A stretch of 64,000 bases of DNA from JBDHBD01 sp039586095 (GTDB lineage Bacteria; Gemmatimonadota; Gemmatimonadetes; Palauibacterales; Palauibacteraceae): assembly GCA_039586095.1 (NCBI GenBank), contig JBDHLB010000034.1, forward strand, positions 5,715 to 69,714. Reading direction: 5' to 3'. Made by a program: the position numbers and the translations under genes. Below the pieces are notes generated by a model. That model searched no databases. It was not told the DNA's origin and saw only the letters and a list, made by a program, of their open reading frames with translations. This document shows positions 17,382 through 26,979 of this stretch, one piece after another. Each line of letters starts with the position of its first letter. The stretch's first letter is position 1.

Positions 17382-18649
17382 CCCAGGAGCCAGGGCTTTG
17401 CCTGATGGTCGGGCGGGGTGACCTCGGGTCCGTCCGTTCCCATATGCACGTTGATTTCAGAACGCACACCGAACCGACCGTCGAAGTAGAGGCCCGGCTC
17501 GACCGAGAATCCCACGCCGGGTACCAGCGGCCGCTCATCCCGCGTCTCGACGCAATCCAGGTTCGGGCCGAAACCGTGGTTCACCCGGTCCATGCCGTGT
17601 CCGGTGCGGTGAAAGATCGCCTCGCCGAAGCCCTTCCCTTCCAGCACCGATCGCACCTGTCGATCCACATCCGCTCCCGTCGGCAGAGCGCCGCTGGAGG
17701 CCCGGATGAAGGCCACGCCTGCGTCTCGTGCTTCCCTGACCGCTTCCCAGACCTCGGCGACGTCTGCCGGGAGCTCGCTACCCAGGAATCCCATCCAGGT
17801 CTGGTCCGCGAAGACGGCCGCAGGATCGCCAGCCATGCGACCCCACAGATCGATCAACAGAACCTGGTCAGGTACGAGAGCGGCAGTGCTTTCCGCCTGC
17901 GGCCAATAGTGAGGTTTCGCGCTGTTCGGACCGATCGCCACGATCGTCTCGCCCTCGGTCAGGCCTTCGTCCTCCAGGCGACGGACGATCCACTCCGCCA
18001 GATCGTACTCGGTCATGGGTAGCTCGACCTTTCCACATGCCCCTTCCACCCCAGTGGAAACATCGACCGCGTCAGACTCCCCTGTCTCGGCCCCGCCGTC
18101 GGCGTCAGCGAGACCCACGGCTCGACCCGCCAGCTCGAACGCCGCCCGTGCCGTACGCGCTAGGATCTCCGACGCCTCCCGGTGCAGGTCGCGGCCTCGC
18201 TCGCCCCACTGCGCGTAGGTGCCCGAGATCAGGTCGGCCGAGCTCACGACCTCCACATCACACGAAGCGACGAGCTCGACGACGCCTGCGGGAACGTTGT
18301 CCATAAACGGCACGGCATCGCGCGGCGACACTTCCATGGCCACCGTGCGGCACCCGGCCACCAGGCGGCAGATTTCTCGCTCCAGCTCCTCCCAGCCCAC
18401 GTACGCATCCAGCTCATGGTTCCAGTTCTCCCACTCGCCGAGCTCGATGCGGTGGGCCAGGGCGTGGGGCGGGTGGTCAGGGCGCAGGAGCACGAACCAG
18501 CGTCGTGTCTGACCTTGCGGAAGATTCACCAGCTCTGCCGCGACGCGATTCCTCGCTTCGAGGTCGTAGAGAAGCCACGCATCGATTCCCGCACGACGCA
18601 GCTCTGCCGCCGCACTGGCCACGAACGTTTCGTCGAGTCTCGCGCTCAT
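17378..18649 (-). CDS. M24-family metallopeptidase (Xaa-Pro aminopeptidase-like)
   Basis: Cytosolic pita-bread metallopeptidase of 423 residues. The N-terminal creatinase-like domain (about 1-170) contains the RRWFVLL and VAMEVSP segments. The catalytic domain shows the five metal ligands in order: Asp in LLIDLWG, Asp in VFADQTW, His in FHRTGHGMD, Glu in SVEPGLYF and Glu in VRSEINVH. A low-complexity acidic insertion lies near residues 180-215. It is translationally coupled to the downstream dipeptide epimerase. Removal of N-terminal residues next to proline is the likely activity, from family knowledge. Confidence 0.88.
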   Translation of the reverse strand: MSARLDETFVASAAAELRRAGIDAWLLYDLEARNRVAAELVNLPQGQTRRWFVLLRPDHPPHALAHRIELGEWENWNHELDAYVGWEELEREICRLVAGCRTVAMEVSPRDAVPFMDNVPAGVVELVASCDVEVVSSADLISGTYAQWGERGRDLHREASEILARTARAAFELAGRAVGLADADGGAETGESDAVDVSTGVEGACGKVELPMTEYDLAEWIVRRLEDEGLTEGETIVAIGPNSAKPHYWPQAESTAALVPDQVLLIDLWGRMAGDPAAVFADQTWMGFLGSELPADVAEVWEAVREARDAGVAFIRASSGALPTGADVDRQVRSVLEGKGFGEAIFHRTGHGMDRVNHGFGPNLDCVETRDERPLVPGVGFSVEPGLYFDGRFGVRSEINVHMGTDGPEVTPPDHQAKPWLLG

Positions 18650-18783
18650 CCTCGCCTCTCGGTCAGTGTTCCCTGTTTCTCTTATCGGTGTCCGTCGCTC
18701 GCCCCCGACGGCTCGCGTGCGCGTCGCGGTCTGCCCGCACCTCCGCGCCCGGCCTGTGTGTCCGCACCCGAGGGTGAAACATG

Positions 18784-19761
18784 TCAGGCGAGCTCGGCCT
18801 CGGCATCGCGGAGCGCGATGAGGTGGGTGACGACGCTGCGCCCGAGCTCGTCGACGTTGTAGCCGCCCTCGAGAACGGATACCAGCCGGCCCTGTGCGGT
18901 CGCCGCCGTCCGACGCACGAGCTCGAGCGTCAGCTCGCGGAAATGCTCGCTCTCGAGAGTGAATCCTCCCATCGGGTCGGCCAGGGCCGCATCGAAGCCG
19001 CTCGACACGATGACGAGCTGCGGTGCGAACGCATCCTGGACGTCATCGACGGCTTGCAGTAGTGCGCCCACGTACTCGTCGGCCGGGAGACCCGGCGGCA
19101 TCGGAAGATTGCGAATCGTACCTGTTCCCTCTCCTCGGCCTTGCTCGGCGACCGAGCCTGTGCCCGGATAGTGCGGGCTCTGATGGAGAGAGAGGTAAAA
19201 GACCCCGGGGTCCTCGTAGAGGATCTCCTGGGTGCCGTTTCCATGATGTACGTCCCAGTCGACGACGAGTACGCGGTCCGCCAACTCTCGATCCACTGCG
19301 TGTCGTGCGGCGAGCGCCACGTTGTTGAACAGGCAGAAACCCATCGCGCGATCGACAGTGGCGTGGTGCCCCGGTGGCCGAACTGGACAGAACGCGGCCC
19401 CGTACTCGCCTGCCATCACAGCCTCGACCGCGCTCACGGCGCAGCCTGCCGCGGCCAGCGCGGCGTCCCACGACGCCGCGGACACGACGGTGTCCCAATC
19501 GAGCCGCACGGGGTTGTCTCTCGCCGCGGCTTGCTCGGCGGCCGCGGCGACACGATCCACGTGTGAGCCGCTGTGCACGAGCGTCAGGCGATCTGGATCG
19601 ACAGGCTCGCCCTGCAGGGAAGTAACGTACGGTGCGAGTTCGGGAAGCGATCGGTCGATGGCGCGCATGATCTCGCGGAGTCGGCCCTGGTGCTCGGGGT
19701 GATGCCACCCCGTGTCGTGTCGACTGCATGCGGCGTGACTGAATACCGCGATCCCGGCCAC
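18784..19761 (-). CDS. Histone-deacetylase-family hydrolase (AcuC/acetylpolyamine amidohydrolase-like)
   Basis: Zinc-dependent deacetylase fold of 325 residues. I use the GTG at 19761 because AAGGAAGG lies 6 bases upstream; the frame is open earlier but without support. The active site is complete: the catalytic His pair in RPPGHHA, zinc ligands in VVDWDVHHGNGT (Asp and His) and in SSGFDA (Asp), and the transition-state Tyr in LEGGYN. Bacterial members deacetylate acetyl-CoA synthetase, acetylpolyamines or other small acetylated substrates; which one cannot be decided. It is upstream of the M24 peptidase on the same strand with a 134-base gap. Confidence 0.9.
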   Translation of the reverse strand: MAGIAVFSHAACSRHDTGWHHPEHQGRLREIMRAIDRSLPELAPYVTSLQGEPVDPDRLTLVHSGSHVDRVAAAAEQAAARDNPVRLDWDTVVSAASWDAALAAAGCAVSAVEAVMAGEYGAAFCPVRPPGHHATVDRAMGFCLFNNVALAARHAVDRELADRVLVVDWDVHHGNGTQEILYEDPGVFYLSLHQSPHYPGTGSVAEQGRGEGTGTIRNLPMPPGLPADEYVGALLQAVDDVQDAFAPQLVIVSSGFDAALADPMGGFTLESEHFRELTLELVRRTAATAQGRLVSVLEGGYNVDELGRSVVTHLIALRDAEAELA

Positions 19762-19923
19762 GTTGCACCTTCCTTGCGCTGACTGCTTCCGGCTGCCCGT
19801 GCGTTGCTCGGTGAGAACCCGAATCCTAGCTTGCCCCAAAGCCGCGGCAAGGGCCTCCGATCCGCGTATGTCGGACCTCTCGCGGTGCCGTCAGGCAGGT
19901 CGGAGCACGATCGAGGAGTGGAT

Positions 19924-20976
19924 GTGAGTCAAGGGCGGTCGATGAGGCGGGGTGCGGGGTTGCTGGTGATGGTTGTTGCCTGCATCATCGCGGCTTGCGA
20001 TGTGCAGTGGGGCGGTGGCCGCCTCACGCTCGAAGACCCGGCCCCTCCACCCGACACCACGGCCGTCGAGGAGACAGATGAGCCGGCCCCCGAACCCCTC
20101 CCGGACGGGCCCTTGCTGTATCTCGCCTCGCTCGAGCCGTCGGGCGCCGCCCGACTCGTTCCGGTCGCGATGCTCGGGGATACGCTTCGGTCGTTCGGGT
20201 TGCCGGCGGCGTTGGACGCGGACTACCGGAACCGGTTCGACTCCGCGTTTCTGGCTCCGGGCACGGAGCTCGAGCTGCACGCCGGCGGTGTGCGCATCGG
20301 CTCGATCCTCCTCGGAGAAGAGCGGTCCATCCCCGATCCGGCGTGTCTCAGCGTACGGGCGGCCACGGCGCTCACGCTGCCCGGACAATCCCTGCCTTCA
20401 GTGGCCTTCGCCGTCCCCCGCCAGGTTCCGGGTGCGACGCCCGAGAGGCCGCGTGCGCCCGTTCAGTCGCGCAGCATGTCCGTCGCGGGCCCCGTTCTGG
20501 CCGAGCGCCTCATCAACGACGCGCGCGCCTTTCTGGCCCGCCGGGTGGCTCTGACACCTGTCTGGCTGCCTCCTGACACGGCAGCGGCCATGGCATCCAC
20601 GTATCTGGTCGAGGACCAACTGGCCCCCGGGCCGCCCACGGGCGATGCGATCTCTCTCTTCTTCCTGGCGCGCTGGGAACCGACGCGCGGTTTCATTCCG
20701 GTATGGCAGGAGGTCCGACGCTATTCGGACGCGCGCAACAAGGAAGCCTTCGAGCACCTCGATTGGATCACGACCGAGCACGGTCGCATAGACTTCCTGC
20801 GCCGGTACGACGGGGTCGGCGTGGGACTCGCGGCGAGCACCGAGAGGATACCGGGCGACCCGTCGGCCAGAGCGATCGAGTGGATCGAGGGGCCCGCCTG
20901 CAGCGGACTGGCCCTGCTGGGCGAGGCGGGTGGGGAAGCCGGCGGAGAGCTACCCGCGGGCGACAGCGGGTCGTAG
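19924..20976 (+). CDS. Lipoprotein of unknown function
   Basis: About 350 residues. The GTG at 19924 has GAGGAG five bases upstream; an ATG at 19942 is the alternative. The signal segment LLVMVVACIIAAC gives a lipobox Cys, and a short Asp, Pro and Glu-rich spacer follows. The mature part has beta-rich stretches (LYLASLEPSGAARLVPV, VRIGSILLGEE) and a C-terminal region with YDGVGVGLA. No catalytic signature is seen and the family is not recognised. It is divergent from the HDAC-like gene and convergent with the sigma factor gene, whose stop lies 9 bases away. Confidence 0.7.
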   Translation: MSQGRSMRRGAGLLVMVVACIIAACDVQWGGGRLTLEDPAPPPDTTAVEETDEPAPEPLPDGPLLYLASLEPSGAARLVPVAMLGDTLRSFGLPAALDADYRNRFDSAFLAPGTELELHAGGVRIGSILLGEERSIPDPACLSVRAATALTLPGQSLPSVAFAVPRQVPGATPERPRAPVQSRSMSVAGPVLAERLINDARAFLARRVALTPVWLPPDTAAAMASTYLVEDQLAPGPPTGDAISLFFLARWEPTRGFIPVWQEVRRYSDARNKEAFEHLDWITTEHGRIDFLRRYDGVGVGLAASTERIPGDPSARAIEWIEGPACSGLALLGEAGGEAGGELPAGDSGS

Positions 20977-20984
20977 AAGCCGTC

Positions 20985-21851
20985 TCAGGCCGCGAAGCTG
21001 CCGAGGATCCTGCCCGCTTCGCCCGTCCGCAGGTCGCGTAGCGCGCGATCGCGCAGCTGTCTCACCCTCTCGCGCGTCACTCCAAGCAGACCGCCGATCT
21101 CCTCGAGCGTGTGGGACTCCTCTCCCTGGAGACCGTAGTACAGCCGGACGACTCTCGCGTCGCGGGGTCGCAGCGTCCGGAGCGCGTCATCGATATGCTC
21201 CTTCAGCATCTCCGTCTCGACGGACTCCTCGAGCCCGGTTTCATCGATCAGGAAGCGATCGCCCAGCTGGTTGTCCTCCGACATCCCGATCGGAGCATCG
21301 AGCCGCACCTCGGCGACGTTGAGACTCTGCAACATGTCCACCGTGGCCACGTCGAGCTCCGCCTTCTCCGCAATCTCTGCCAGACTCGGCTCGCGCCTGA
21401 GGCTCTGCCTCAGCTCCTCGCGCACACGAACGACTCTGGACAGCTCGGTTGCGCGGTTGAGGGGAAGACGTACGGAGCGGCTTTGTTTGGCCAAAGCCGC
21501 AAGGATCGCCTGCCGGATCCACCACACGGCGTAGCTGATGAACTTCACGCCCTGGTCAGGATCGAATTTGGTGGCCGCCGTGACCAGCCCGACATTGCCT
21601 TCCTGTATGAGATCGAGAAAGGACATGCCGCGGTTCTGGTACTTCTTGGCGACCGAGATCACGAATCGGAGGTTCGAGCGGACGAGAATCTCCAGGGCGG
21701 CCGGGTCTCCTGCCTGCGCGAGACGGGCGATCCGGTCCTCCTCGGCAGGCGTGAGAAGCGCGTGCCTGCTCACTTCCTGCAGGTACAGATCCAGGGCGCT
21801 CGGCATCTCGTGGGGAGCGCCGTTCTGCGGAATTGAGCCCTGTCGCGACAT
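20985..21851 (-). CDS. RNA polymerase sigma factor, sigma-70 family (RpoD/SigA-like, no region 1.1)
   Basis: The protein has 288 residues from the ATG at 21851. The frame extends upstream, but that part overlaps the divergent PP2C gene and has no sigma features. Region 1.2 is DLYLQEVSRHALLTPAEED. Region 2 is RFVISVAKKYQNRGMSFLDLIQEG, with the -10-melting part KFISYAVWWIRQAI. Region 3 and region 4 follow (HTLEEIGGLLGVTRERVRQ helix-turn-helix). The lack of region 1.1 and the short length suggest either a minimal primary factor or a group 2 alternative factor. No strong Shine-Dalgarno precedes 21851, so an ATG 15 codons later is possible. Confidence 0.9.
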   Translation of the reverse strand: MSRQGSIPQNGAPHEMPSALDLYLQEVSRHALLTPAEEDRIARLAQAGDPAALEILVRSNLRFVISVAKKYQNRGMSFLDLIQEGNVGLVTAATKFDPDQGVKFISYAVWWIRQAILAALAKQSRSVRLPLNRATELSRVVRVREELRQSLRREPSLAEIAEKAELDVATVDMLQSLNVAEVRLDAPIGMSEDNQLGDRFLIDETGLEESVETEMLKEHIDDALRTLRPRDARVVRLYYGLQGEESHTLEEIGGLLGVTRERVRQLRDRALRDLRTGEAGRILGSFAA

Positions 21852-21929
21852 CGTCAGTCGGAAACGTGGTCCCGTGCTGGAAGCCCTGCTGGATGCGGTC
21901 ACGAGGCCGCTTCGTGTCTCGCGGGCATG

Positions 21930-21958
21930 AAGGTAGAGAGGGCTATTCGTGGCGTCAA
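21930..21958 (-). promoter_or_regulatory. Candidate sigma-70 promoter for the sigma factor gene
   Basis: On the minus strand TTGACG (21953-21958) is followed by a 17-base spacer and TACCTT (21930-21935). It lies about 80 bases before the ATG at 21851. The -35 matches five of six; the -10 matches three of six. Confidence 0.4.
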
Positions 21959-22089
21959 CGCGAAGTCGCTGAATCCACAGGGCTTCCAGCACCGCCAGCC
22001 GGACGCTCCGCGCTCGACCCTGCCGGCCCGTGACGAGAGCATCTTCCGCAGTCTTGTCCGATTCGGCCGCTGCACGAAGGTTGTCGAGC

Positions 22090-22854
22090 GTGGACACGTT
22101 GAGGTGGAATTGGGCAGCCGCCACGGATGTCGGACGGGTTCGGGCCAAGAATGAGGACTCCTATCTGGCCGACGGCGAGGCAGGCGTATTCGCTGTCGCG
22201 GACGGCATGGGTGGACATGCCGCCGGAGAAGTGGCGAGCCAGCTGGCCGTTCGCGTGACGGACAGGCGATTGCTCGAGTGCCCGGAGGGAGCCGACGAGG
22301 CCGAGAAAGCCGAGTGCCTGCGATCCGCTCTTCTCGAGGCGAACCGCGCCATCCGGGAGGCCAGCCACGCCCACCCGGCCAGGGCCGGCATGGGCACCAC
22401 CGCGACCACGTTGCTGGTCGAAGCCACCGGTTACTACGCGATCGGCCACGTGGGCGACAGTCGTGCCTATCGGCTGCGCAACGGACAGCTCGAACGCCTG
22501 ACCGAAGACCACACGTACGTCCAGCAGCTCGTGAATCGTGGCCGGCTGACCGATGAGCAGGCCCGTCTGCATCCACGCTCCAGCCTTCTGACGCGCGCCC
22601 TCGGTACCGACGACCACGTCGATATCGATCTTTACCGGGGAAGCCTGAGCCCGGGGGACCGACTGCTCCTCTGCTCTGATGGACTGACCGGCATGTTGTC
22701 GGACCAGAGGCTCGCGGAGCTGATGGGCGCGGTTTCCGACCCCGAGGTTCTGGTCGAAAGATTGATCGAGGTGGCCAACGACGCGGGCGGAAGCGACAAC
22801 ATCACCGTCGTCGTCGTCGACGCGTTGGCCGAGGGAGCTGAGCCCGCTCAGTAG
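22090..22854 (+). CDS. PP2C-family serine/threonine protein phosphatase
   Basis: Metal-dependent phosphatase of 254 residues. The GTG at 22090 follows GAAGGT; a GTG at 22030 is the longer option. PP2C motifs appear in order: VRAKNEDSYL (Asp metal ligand), FAVADGMGGHAAGE, YAIGHVGDSRAY, TRALGTDDHV, LLLCSDGLTGML and GGSDNITVVVV. There is no membrane segment, so it is cytosolic. No partner kinase is in the window. It is divergent from the sigma factor gene, and its 3' end overlaps the convergent HD-hydrolase gene by 7 bases within a hairpin. Confidence 0.92.
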   Translation: MDTLRWNWAAATDVGRVRAKNEDSYLADGEAGVFAVADGMGGHAAGEVASQLAVRVTDRRLLECPEGADEAEKAECLRSALLEANRAIREASHAHPARAGMGTTATTLLVEATGYYAIGHVGDSRAYRLRNGQLERLTEDHTYVQQLVNRGRLTDEQARLHPRSSLLTRALGTDDHVDIDLYRGSLSPGDRLLLCSDGLTGMLSDQRLAELMGAVSDPEVLVERLIEVANDAGGSDNITVVVVDALAEGAEPAQ

Positions 22855-22861
22855 AGCGGGC
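22842..22861. terminator. Hairpin over the convergent stop codons of the PP2C and HD-hydrolase genes
   Basis: GCCCGCTC and GAGCGGGC form a perfect 8-bp stem with loop AGTA, covering both stop codons. No U-tract follows on either strand, so it is at best a weak or factor-assisted bidirectional terminator. Confidence 0.3.
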
Positions 22862-24235
22862 GATCGTCCTTCAACCGCTCGTCGACCTGCTCGGGCGGGG
22901 CTTCGAGCAACTCGAGCAGCGGTGTCGGATCCTTCGGCTCGACCCTGTCCAGCGTGAACACCCGAAACACACGGGCGGCGTGGTGCAGCGAACGACCCAA
23001 CCGGGGGAGATCGATGATTCCCTCCGCACCCGCCGGCGTGAGCCGCTGTACGCGTCCATCTCTTCGTACGAGGAGGAGGTCGAGCTGCAGCATCCCGGGA
23101 TAGCCGGGATAGTCGACCATGGCAGAGCGAGGTTCGATTCCCCACTCACGGGCCAGTCGCTTCTCCAGCCTGCGAACCAGATCCGGTCGCTCCGAGATCC
23201 ACTCTCCGATTCCGGCCGGTAGCGCGTCTCCGAAGATCTCCAGCGCCCGCTTCGGAAGGCGACGGTGGATCAGTGCGCCCAGGAGCTCGCGGATGAGGCG
23301 GTCGCTCCCGCCGCCCGGACCTTCCGGGTCGCCCGAGCCCTCCCGCTCGGCGGAACCCTCCCTGGCGGGCCGGTCTCCCCCACGGGCGGCGAGCAGGTTC
23401 AACAGCTCCTGGTCCGTCGCCGAAGCACTCCGATGGTCAGCGCACGTTCGATCAGACGTCGAAACGTGCAGGTCGCGGCGCGGACGCCGTGGTGCCAGTA
23501 GACATTGCGGAACATCTCGTACTTGGAGAAGAGCAGCGATTCGAGCGCGCTAACGCCTTTTTCGGTGACTCCTATCTCCGGGTGGTCCGCACCCTCCTCC
23601 TGCACCACCGTCAGTGCGTCGAGCAAGCGCTCGACGTCGACCGCTCCGTACGGCACACCGCAGAACAGACTGTCGCGGCGTAAGTAGTCGATCTTGTCGA
23701 GGTCGAGCGATCCCGCCACGAGACCCTGCAGCGGATGAGCCGAGGCCCCCCGAATGAGCTCGGCGATAAAGGTGGCGGAGCCCGAACCGATCGTCGACAG
23801 GATTGAGTGGATCGGCTCGGCGCCCAGAAACCGATCCGCCACTTCCTCGTGATGACCGGGCAGCGCCTCGGCGCCCAGCTCCTCCATCGCATGCGAGAAC
23901 GCGTAATGGCCGACGTCGTGCAGAAGAGCGGCCAAACGGACGAGCGGCACGGCATCCCGCTCCGCGGCGCTCAGTCGTTCGAGATCGCCGCTCTCACGCA
24001 GTCGCTCGATGGCGCGGGTGGTGAGGTGGTACACGCCCAGCGCGTGGAGGAACCGGGTATGAACCGCCCCGGGATATACGAGGTGCGCAAACCCCAGCTG
24101 CTTCACGCGCCGAAGACGTTGAAACTCGGGTGTGTCGACGATGCCGGCCGCCGCCGGCTCGAGCCGGATGTTCTGCCACACGGGATCTCGAACGGTTCTG
24201 GACCGCTCGGTGGCCTGGCTCGAGGGGTCGGTCAC
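22848..24235 (-). pseudogene. HD-domain phosphohydrolase (YwfO/dGTPase-like), split by a frameshift
   Basis: Nucleotide phosphohydrolase family, usually about 430-460 residues. The first part (24235 to about 23430) has the HD motifs in LVYPGAVHTRFLHALGVYHL, LLHDVGHYAFSHAME and LDLDKIDYLRRDS. It stays in family register to RRLIERALTIG. It then runs into a stop at 23399-23401. The -1 frame picks up at the same point with SASATDQELLNLLAARGG and continues to 22848 with the C-terminal domain (RSAMVDYPGYPGMLQLDLLL). Adding one base near 23429 restores one protein of about 462 codons. It is either a recent inactivation, a sequence error, or two separately translated pieces (a TTG at 23402 could restart). 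Confidence 0.75.
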
Positions 24236-24401
24236 GCGATGGCCCCTGCTCGAGTGTACGAGGGGACCCCGGTGAGGCCCTTGGAGGCGGTGTGGGTCAT
24301 ACGCCGATAATAGGCGGACCCGTGACTGCGGCAATCCGCTTGACACGTTCCTTCATGCCGGGGAGTATGAGTCATCAACGCTCTTTGCGGGAGATGGCAC
24401 G

Positions 24402-24797
24402 GTGGAGATCAAGCGCGAACAGATGGTACACCTCGGATACGCCAAGTACTGGCGATCCGATGAGATCGTCGGACTGTTGCCTATCGAGGAGGGACGCGGG
24501 CCGGGCCGCCGCACCGAGGTGTACGTGGCCACGCGGGAGGATCCGATCGTCGCCTCACGGTCCGAGAACTCGATCCTGCAGGACATGGCCTCCTTGCCCG
24601 CCGATGCCGTACGCGTGGCCGAATTCGCGGCGATCGCGGATGACCTGCAGGACTCGCTCAACGATCTCTCGCCGGTGCTGCGCCGCATGCTCATGTCCGA
24701 AGGTCGATTCGACGTGGACTACTGGATCCGTCGACTGCGAGAGGTGACCGTGGCGATGGAAGAGTCGGACGACCAGGAAGACCTGTTCAGCGGCTGA
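24402..24797 (+). CDS. RemA/DUF370-like regulatory protein
   Basis: The protein has 131 residues. The GTG at 24402 follows GGGAGATGG. The N-terminal 60 residues follow the RemA pattern: LGYAKYWRSDEIVGLLPI, then GRRTEVYVAT and PIVASRSENSIL, matching the conserved GRRT and VILS segments of that DNA-binding family. The C-terminal 70 residues form an acidic helical extension not found in the about 85-residue Bacillus protein. RemA in Bacillus activates biofilm matrix genes; the targets here are unknown. A TTGACA at 24340-24345 lies 57 bases upstream, but its -10 partner (GAGTAT) is poor. Confidence 0.68.
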   Translation: MEIKREQMVHLGYAKYWRSDEIVGLLPIEEGRGPGRRTEVYVATREDPIVASRSENSILQDMASLPADAVRVAEFAAIADDLQDSLNDLSPVLRRMLMSEGRFDVDYWIRRLREVTVAMEESDDQEDLFSG

Positions 24798-24870
24798 GGC
24801 CGACCTCTCTCACACCCTCCCTGCCCCCGGTGCACGGGAACGCGGCCCCCGGCGGTCGGTACTGCGCTAG

Positions 24871-26967
24871 GTGCACCCCATTCGATGGTTCTCACGAAAA
24901 GCCCGCCTCGGGCGTTCGCTGCCGTTGGCCTTCCTCTGTGTGGCGAGCGGCGTCGGGTCGGCCGTCGCTCAGGTCACGAGCGCCGTCGTCCCGGCCGATT
25001 CGGGTTGGAACGGCGCGCGAGCAACGGACATCGCCCGGCGCGCGGTAGCGGCCCGTCGACACGCCTATTCAGACAGCTCGCTGCGGAGTTTTCGGGCCGA
25101 GGTTCAGGGGCACGTCTACTTCTTCGGCGAATTCCGAGACGAGCGTGAGCTGGTTCGGGCCGATCAGGTCGCGCTCGAGGTCCTGTGGCAAGCACCCGAC
25201 CGGGCGTACCAGACGATTGTAGGTCGGCGGCACGAGAAGCGCCTGCCTACGAACATCAGCTATCACATCGATCACCTGAGCCTCGTGCTCGACAATTTCG
25301 GGGACCGGATTCGGCTCGGCGAAGGCCAGGAGGTGCGGGACGTTCCGCACCCGGCTGGCCGGGGCGCTCTCGAGCATTACGAGTATCGTCTCGTCGACTC
25401 GCTCGAGATCCGCATTCAGGATGAAGTCACGCGCGTCTATCGGCTTCAGGTACGACCGATCGACCCTTCCCTTCCGGGAGTGGTGGGCACGCTGTTCGTG
25501 GACCGTGAGACGGGGGCCCTGGCCCGGCTCGCCGCCACGTTCACCGGTGCCTCCTATCTGGATGAAGACCTGGACTACATCAGCGTCGACCTGAAGTCGG
25601 GCCGCTGGCAGGGGCGGTTCTGGCTGCCCGTCGAGCAGGAGGTGGAGATCCGGCGGGAAGTCTCGTGGCTCAGCTTTCCGGTGGGCGGGGTGATCCGTAC
25701 GCGGCTCAAGGTCCACGAATACCGGATCAACGAACCGGGACAGGTTCGATTGGCCCGCGGAGCCCGGGTCGGAACCGTTCCCCCCGAGGCGCTGGCCGCC
25801 TTCGGCGATTGGCGGGCGCCGTTGTTCGCCGGCCCGATCTCCCCCGGGGAGCGCACCGACGAATCGCTGGACAAGCTGCGAGAACGCGCTCGAGAGCTCG
25901 TCTCGCCTGGAGCCCTGCTGGGTACCTCGCCCGTTCAGTTGCATCTGCCAGACGCTTCCAGCGGGCTGCGGGCGCGTCGGGCCGAGGGCCTGCTGATCGG
26001 TGGCGGGATCGCCTTCCGACCGGACGAGCAAACCGGCCTTCGGTTTTGGGCCGGCTATCCTTTCGCGCGCGAGCAGCCGCAACTGGCGGCCGGCGTCTCG
26101 CGAACCGCTGGCCCGGTCGATCTCTCGCTCGACCTGTTTCTGGACCGCTTCGCTGACATCGGACCCGTTCCTGCGGCGGCGGGAGTGATCTCCACGCTCG
26201 GTCATGGTTTCGAAGGCGAAGACTACACAGACCCGTACTTCGAGCGTGGCGGAGCCGTCGAGGCCGCCTTGTCGGCAGGAGCTGGCCGCTGGTCCGTCGG
26301 GATCGCCGTCGCGAGCCATCGCTCGGCCAATCTCGCCGTCGATCCTCGATCCGCCATTGGCGGCACGTTTCGATCCGTTCGTCCGATTTCGGAAGGGACG
26401 TTGACCGCCGTGAACGCCGGTCTCGTGCAGGGCGTCGGGCAAGGTGTGGGAGCGACCTGGACCCTCGATGTTCGAGCGGAGCTCGGCCTGGCGGGACCCG
26501 GTGATTTCGGATTCAGCCGGCTCCTCGTCGGACTGGAGGCCGACGGTGAGCGACCGGACACGCCGTGGGGTTGGACCGTCGTCGGAAAAGGCGGAGTGGG
26601 CGGCGGCACACTGCCGGCTCAACGCCTCTTCCTGCTCGGGGGCCGGGGTACCATGCCCGGTTATTCGTTCCGCGCGTGGGGCGGTGACCGCATGGCGTAC
26701 GGCGCCGCCACCGTCTCCCGCGAAGTGCTCGAGCCCTGGCTCCGCGTGCGCCTGCTGGGGGCCTGGGGTACGACGGGCCTGAGTCGCGCGGGCGAGGAAG
26801 CAGCCGCGATCCTCGGGGTGACAGAGTCCGGCGCCGGACGCTTCTCGGCGGGCGCCGGACTCGGGATCTTCTACGACATCGTTCGTCTCGACCTCGTGCG
26901 AGGTCTGCGGGGGGGCGACTGGGTCTTGATGCTGTCGCTCAAGCGGGCTTTGTGGCCGGTGCTGTAG
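24871..26967 (+). CDS. Outer-membrane beta-barrel protein with a large periplasmic N-terminal domain
   Basis: The protein has 698 residues from the GTG at 24871. The signal peptide ends near GSAVAQ. The N-terminal 310 residues are a soluble beta-rich domain (HVYFFGEF, LFVDRETGALARL, FWLPVEQEVEIRREV) like the outer-lipoprotein-type folds that read a sugar or lipid. From about residue 370 on, alternating amphipathic strands with Gly-rich turns predict a barrel. LLGGRGTMPGYSFRAWGGDRM is reminiscent of the Omp85/BamA L6 region, which I treat as a hint only. Function unknown. Confidence 0.72.
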   Translation: MHPIRWFSRKARLGRSLPLAFLCVASGVGSAVAQVTSAVVPADSGWNGARATDIARRAVAARRHAYSDSSLRSFRAEVQGHVYFFGEFRDERELVRADQVALEVLWQAPDRAYQTIVGRRHEKRLPTNISYHIDHLSLVLDNFGDRIRLGEGQEVRDVPHPAGRGALEHYEYRLVDSLEIRIQDEVTRVYRLQVRPIDPSLPGVVGTLFVDRETGALARLAATFTGASYLDEDLDYISVDLKSGRWQGRFWLPVEQEVEIRREVSWLSFPVGGVIRTRLKVHEYRINEPGQVRLARGARVGTVPPEALAAFGDWRAPLFAGPISPGERTDESLDKLRERARELVSPGALLGTSPVQLHLPDASSGLRARRAEGLLIGGGIAFRPDEQTGLRFWAGYPFAREQPQLAAGVSRTAGPVDLSLDLFLDRFADIGPVPAAAGVISTLGHGFEGEDYTDPYFERGGAVEAALSAGAGRWSVGIAVASHRSANLAVDPRSAIGGTFRSVRPISEGTLTAVNAGLVQGVGQGVGATWTLDVRAELGLAGPGDFGFSRLLVGLEADGERPDTPWGWTVVGKGGVGGGTLPAQRLFLLGGRGTMPGYSFRAWGGDRMAYGAATVSREVLEPWLRVRLLGAWGTTGLSRAGEEAAAILGVTESGAGRFSAGAGLGIFYDIVRLDLVRGLRGGDWVLMLSLKRALWPVL

Positions 26968-26979
26968 GCCGGCTCGCCG

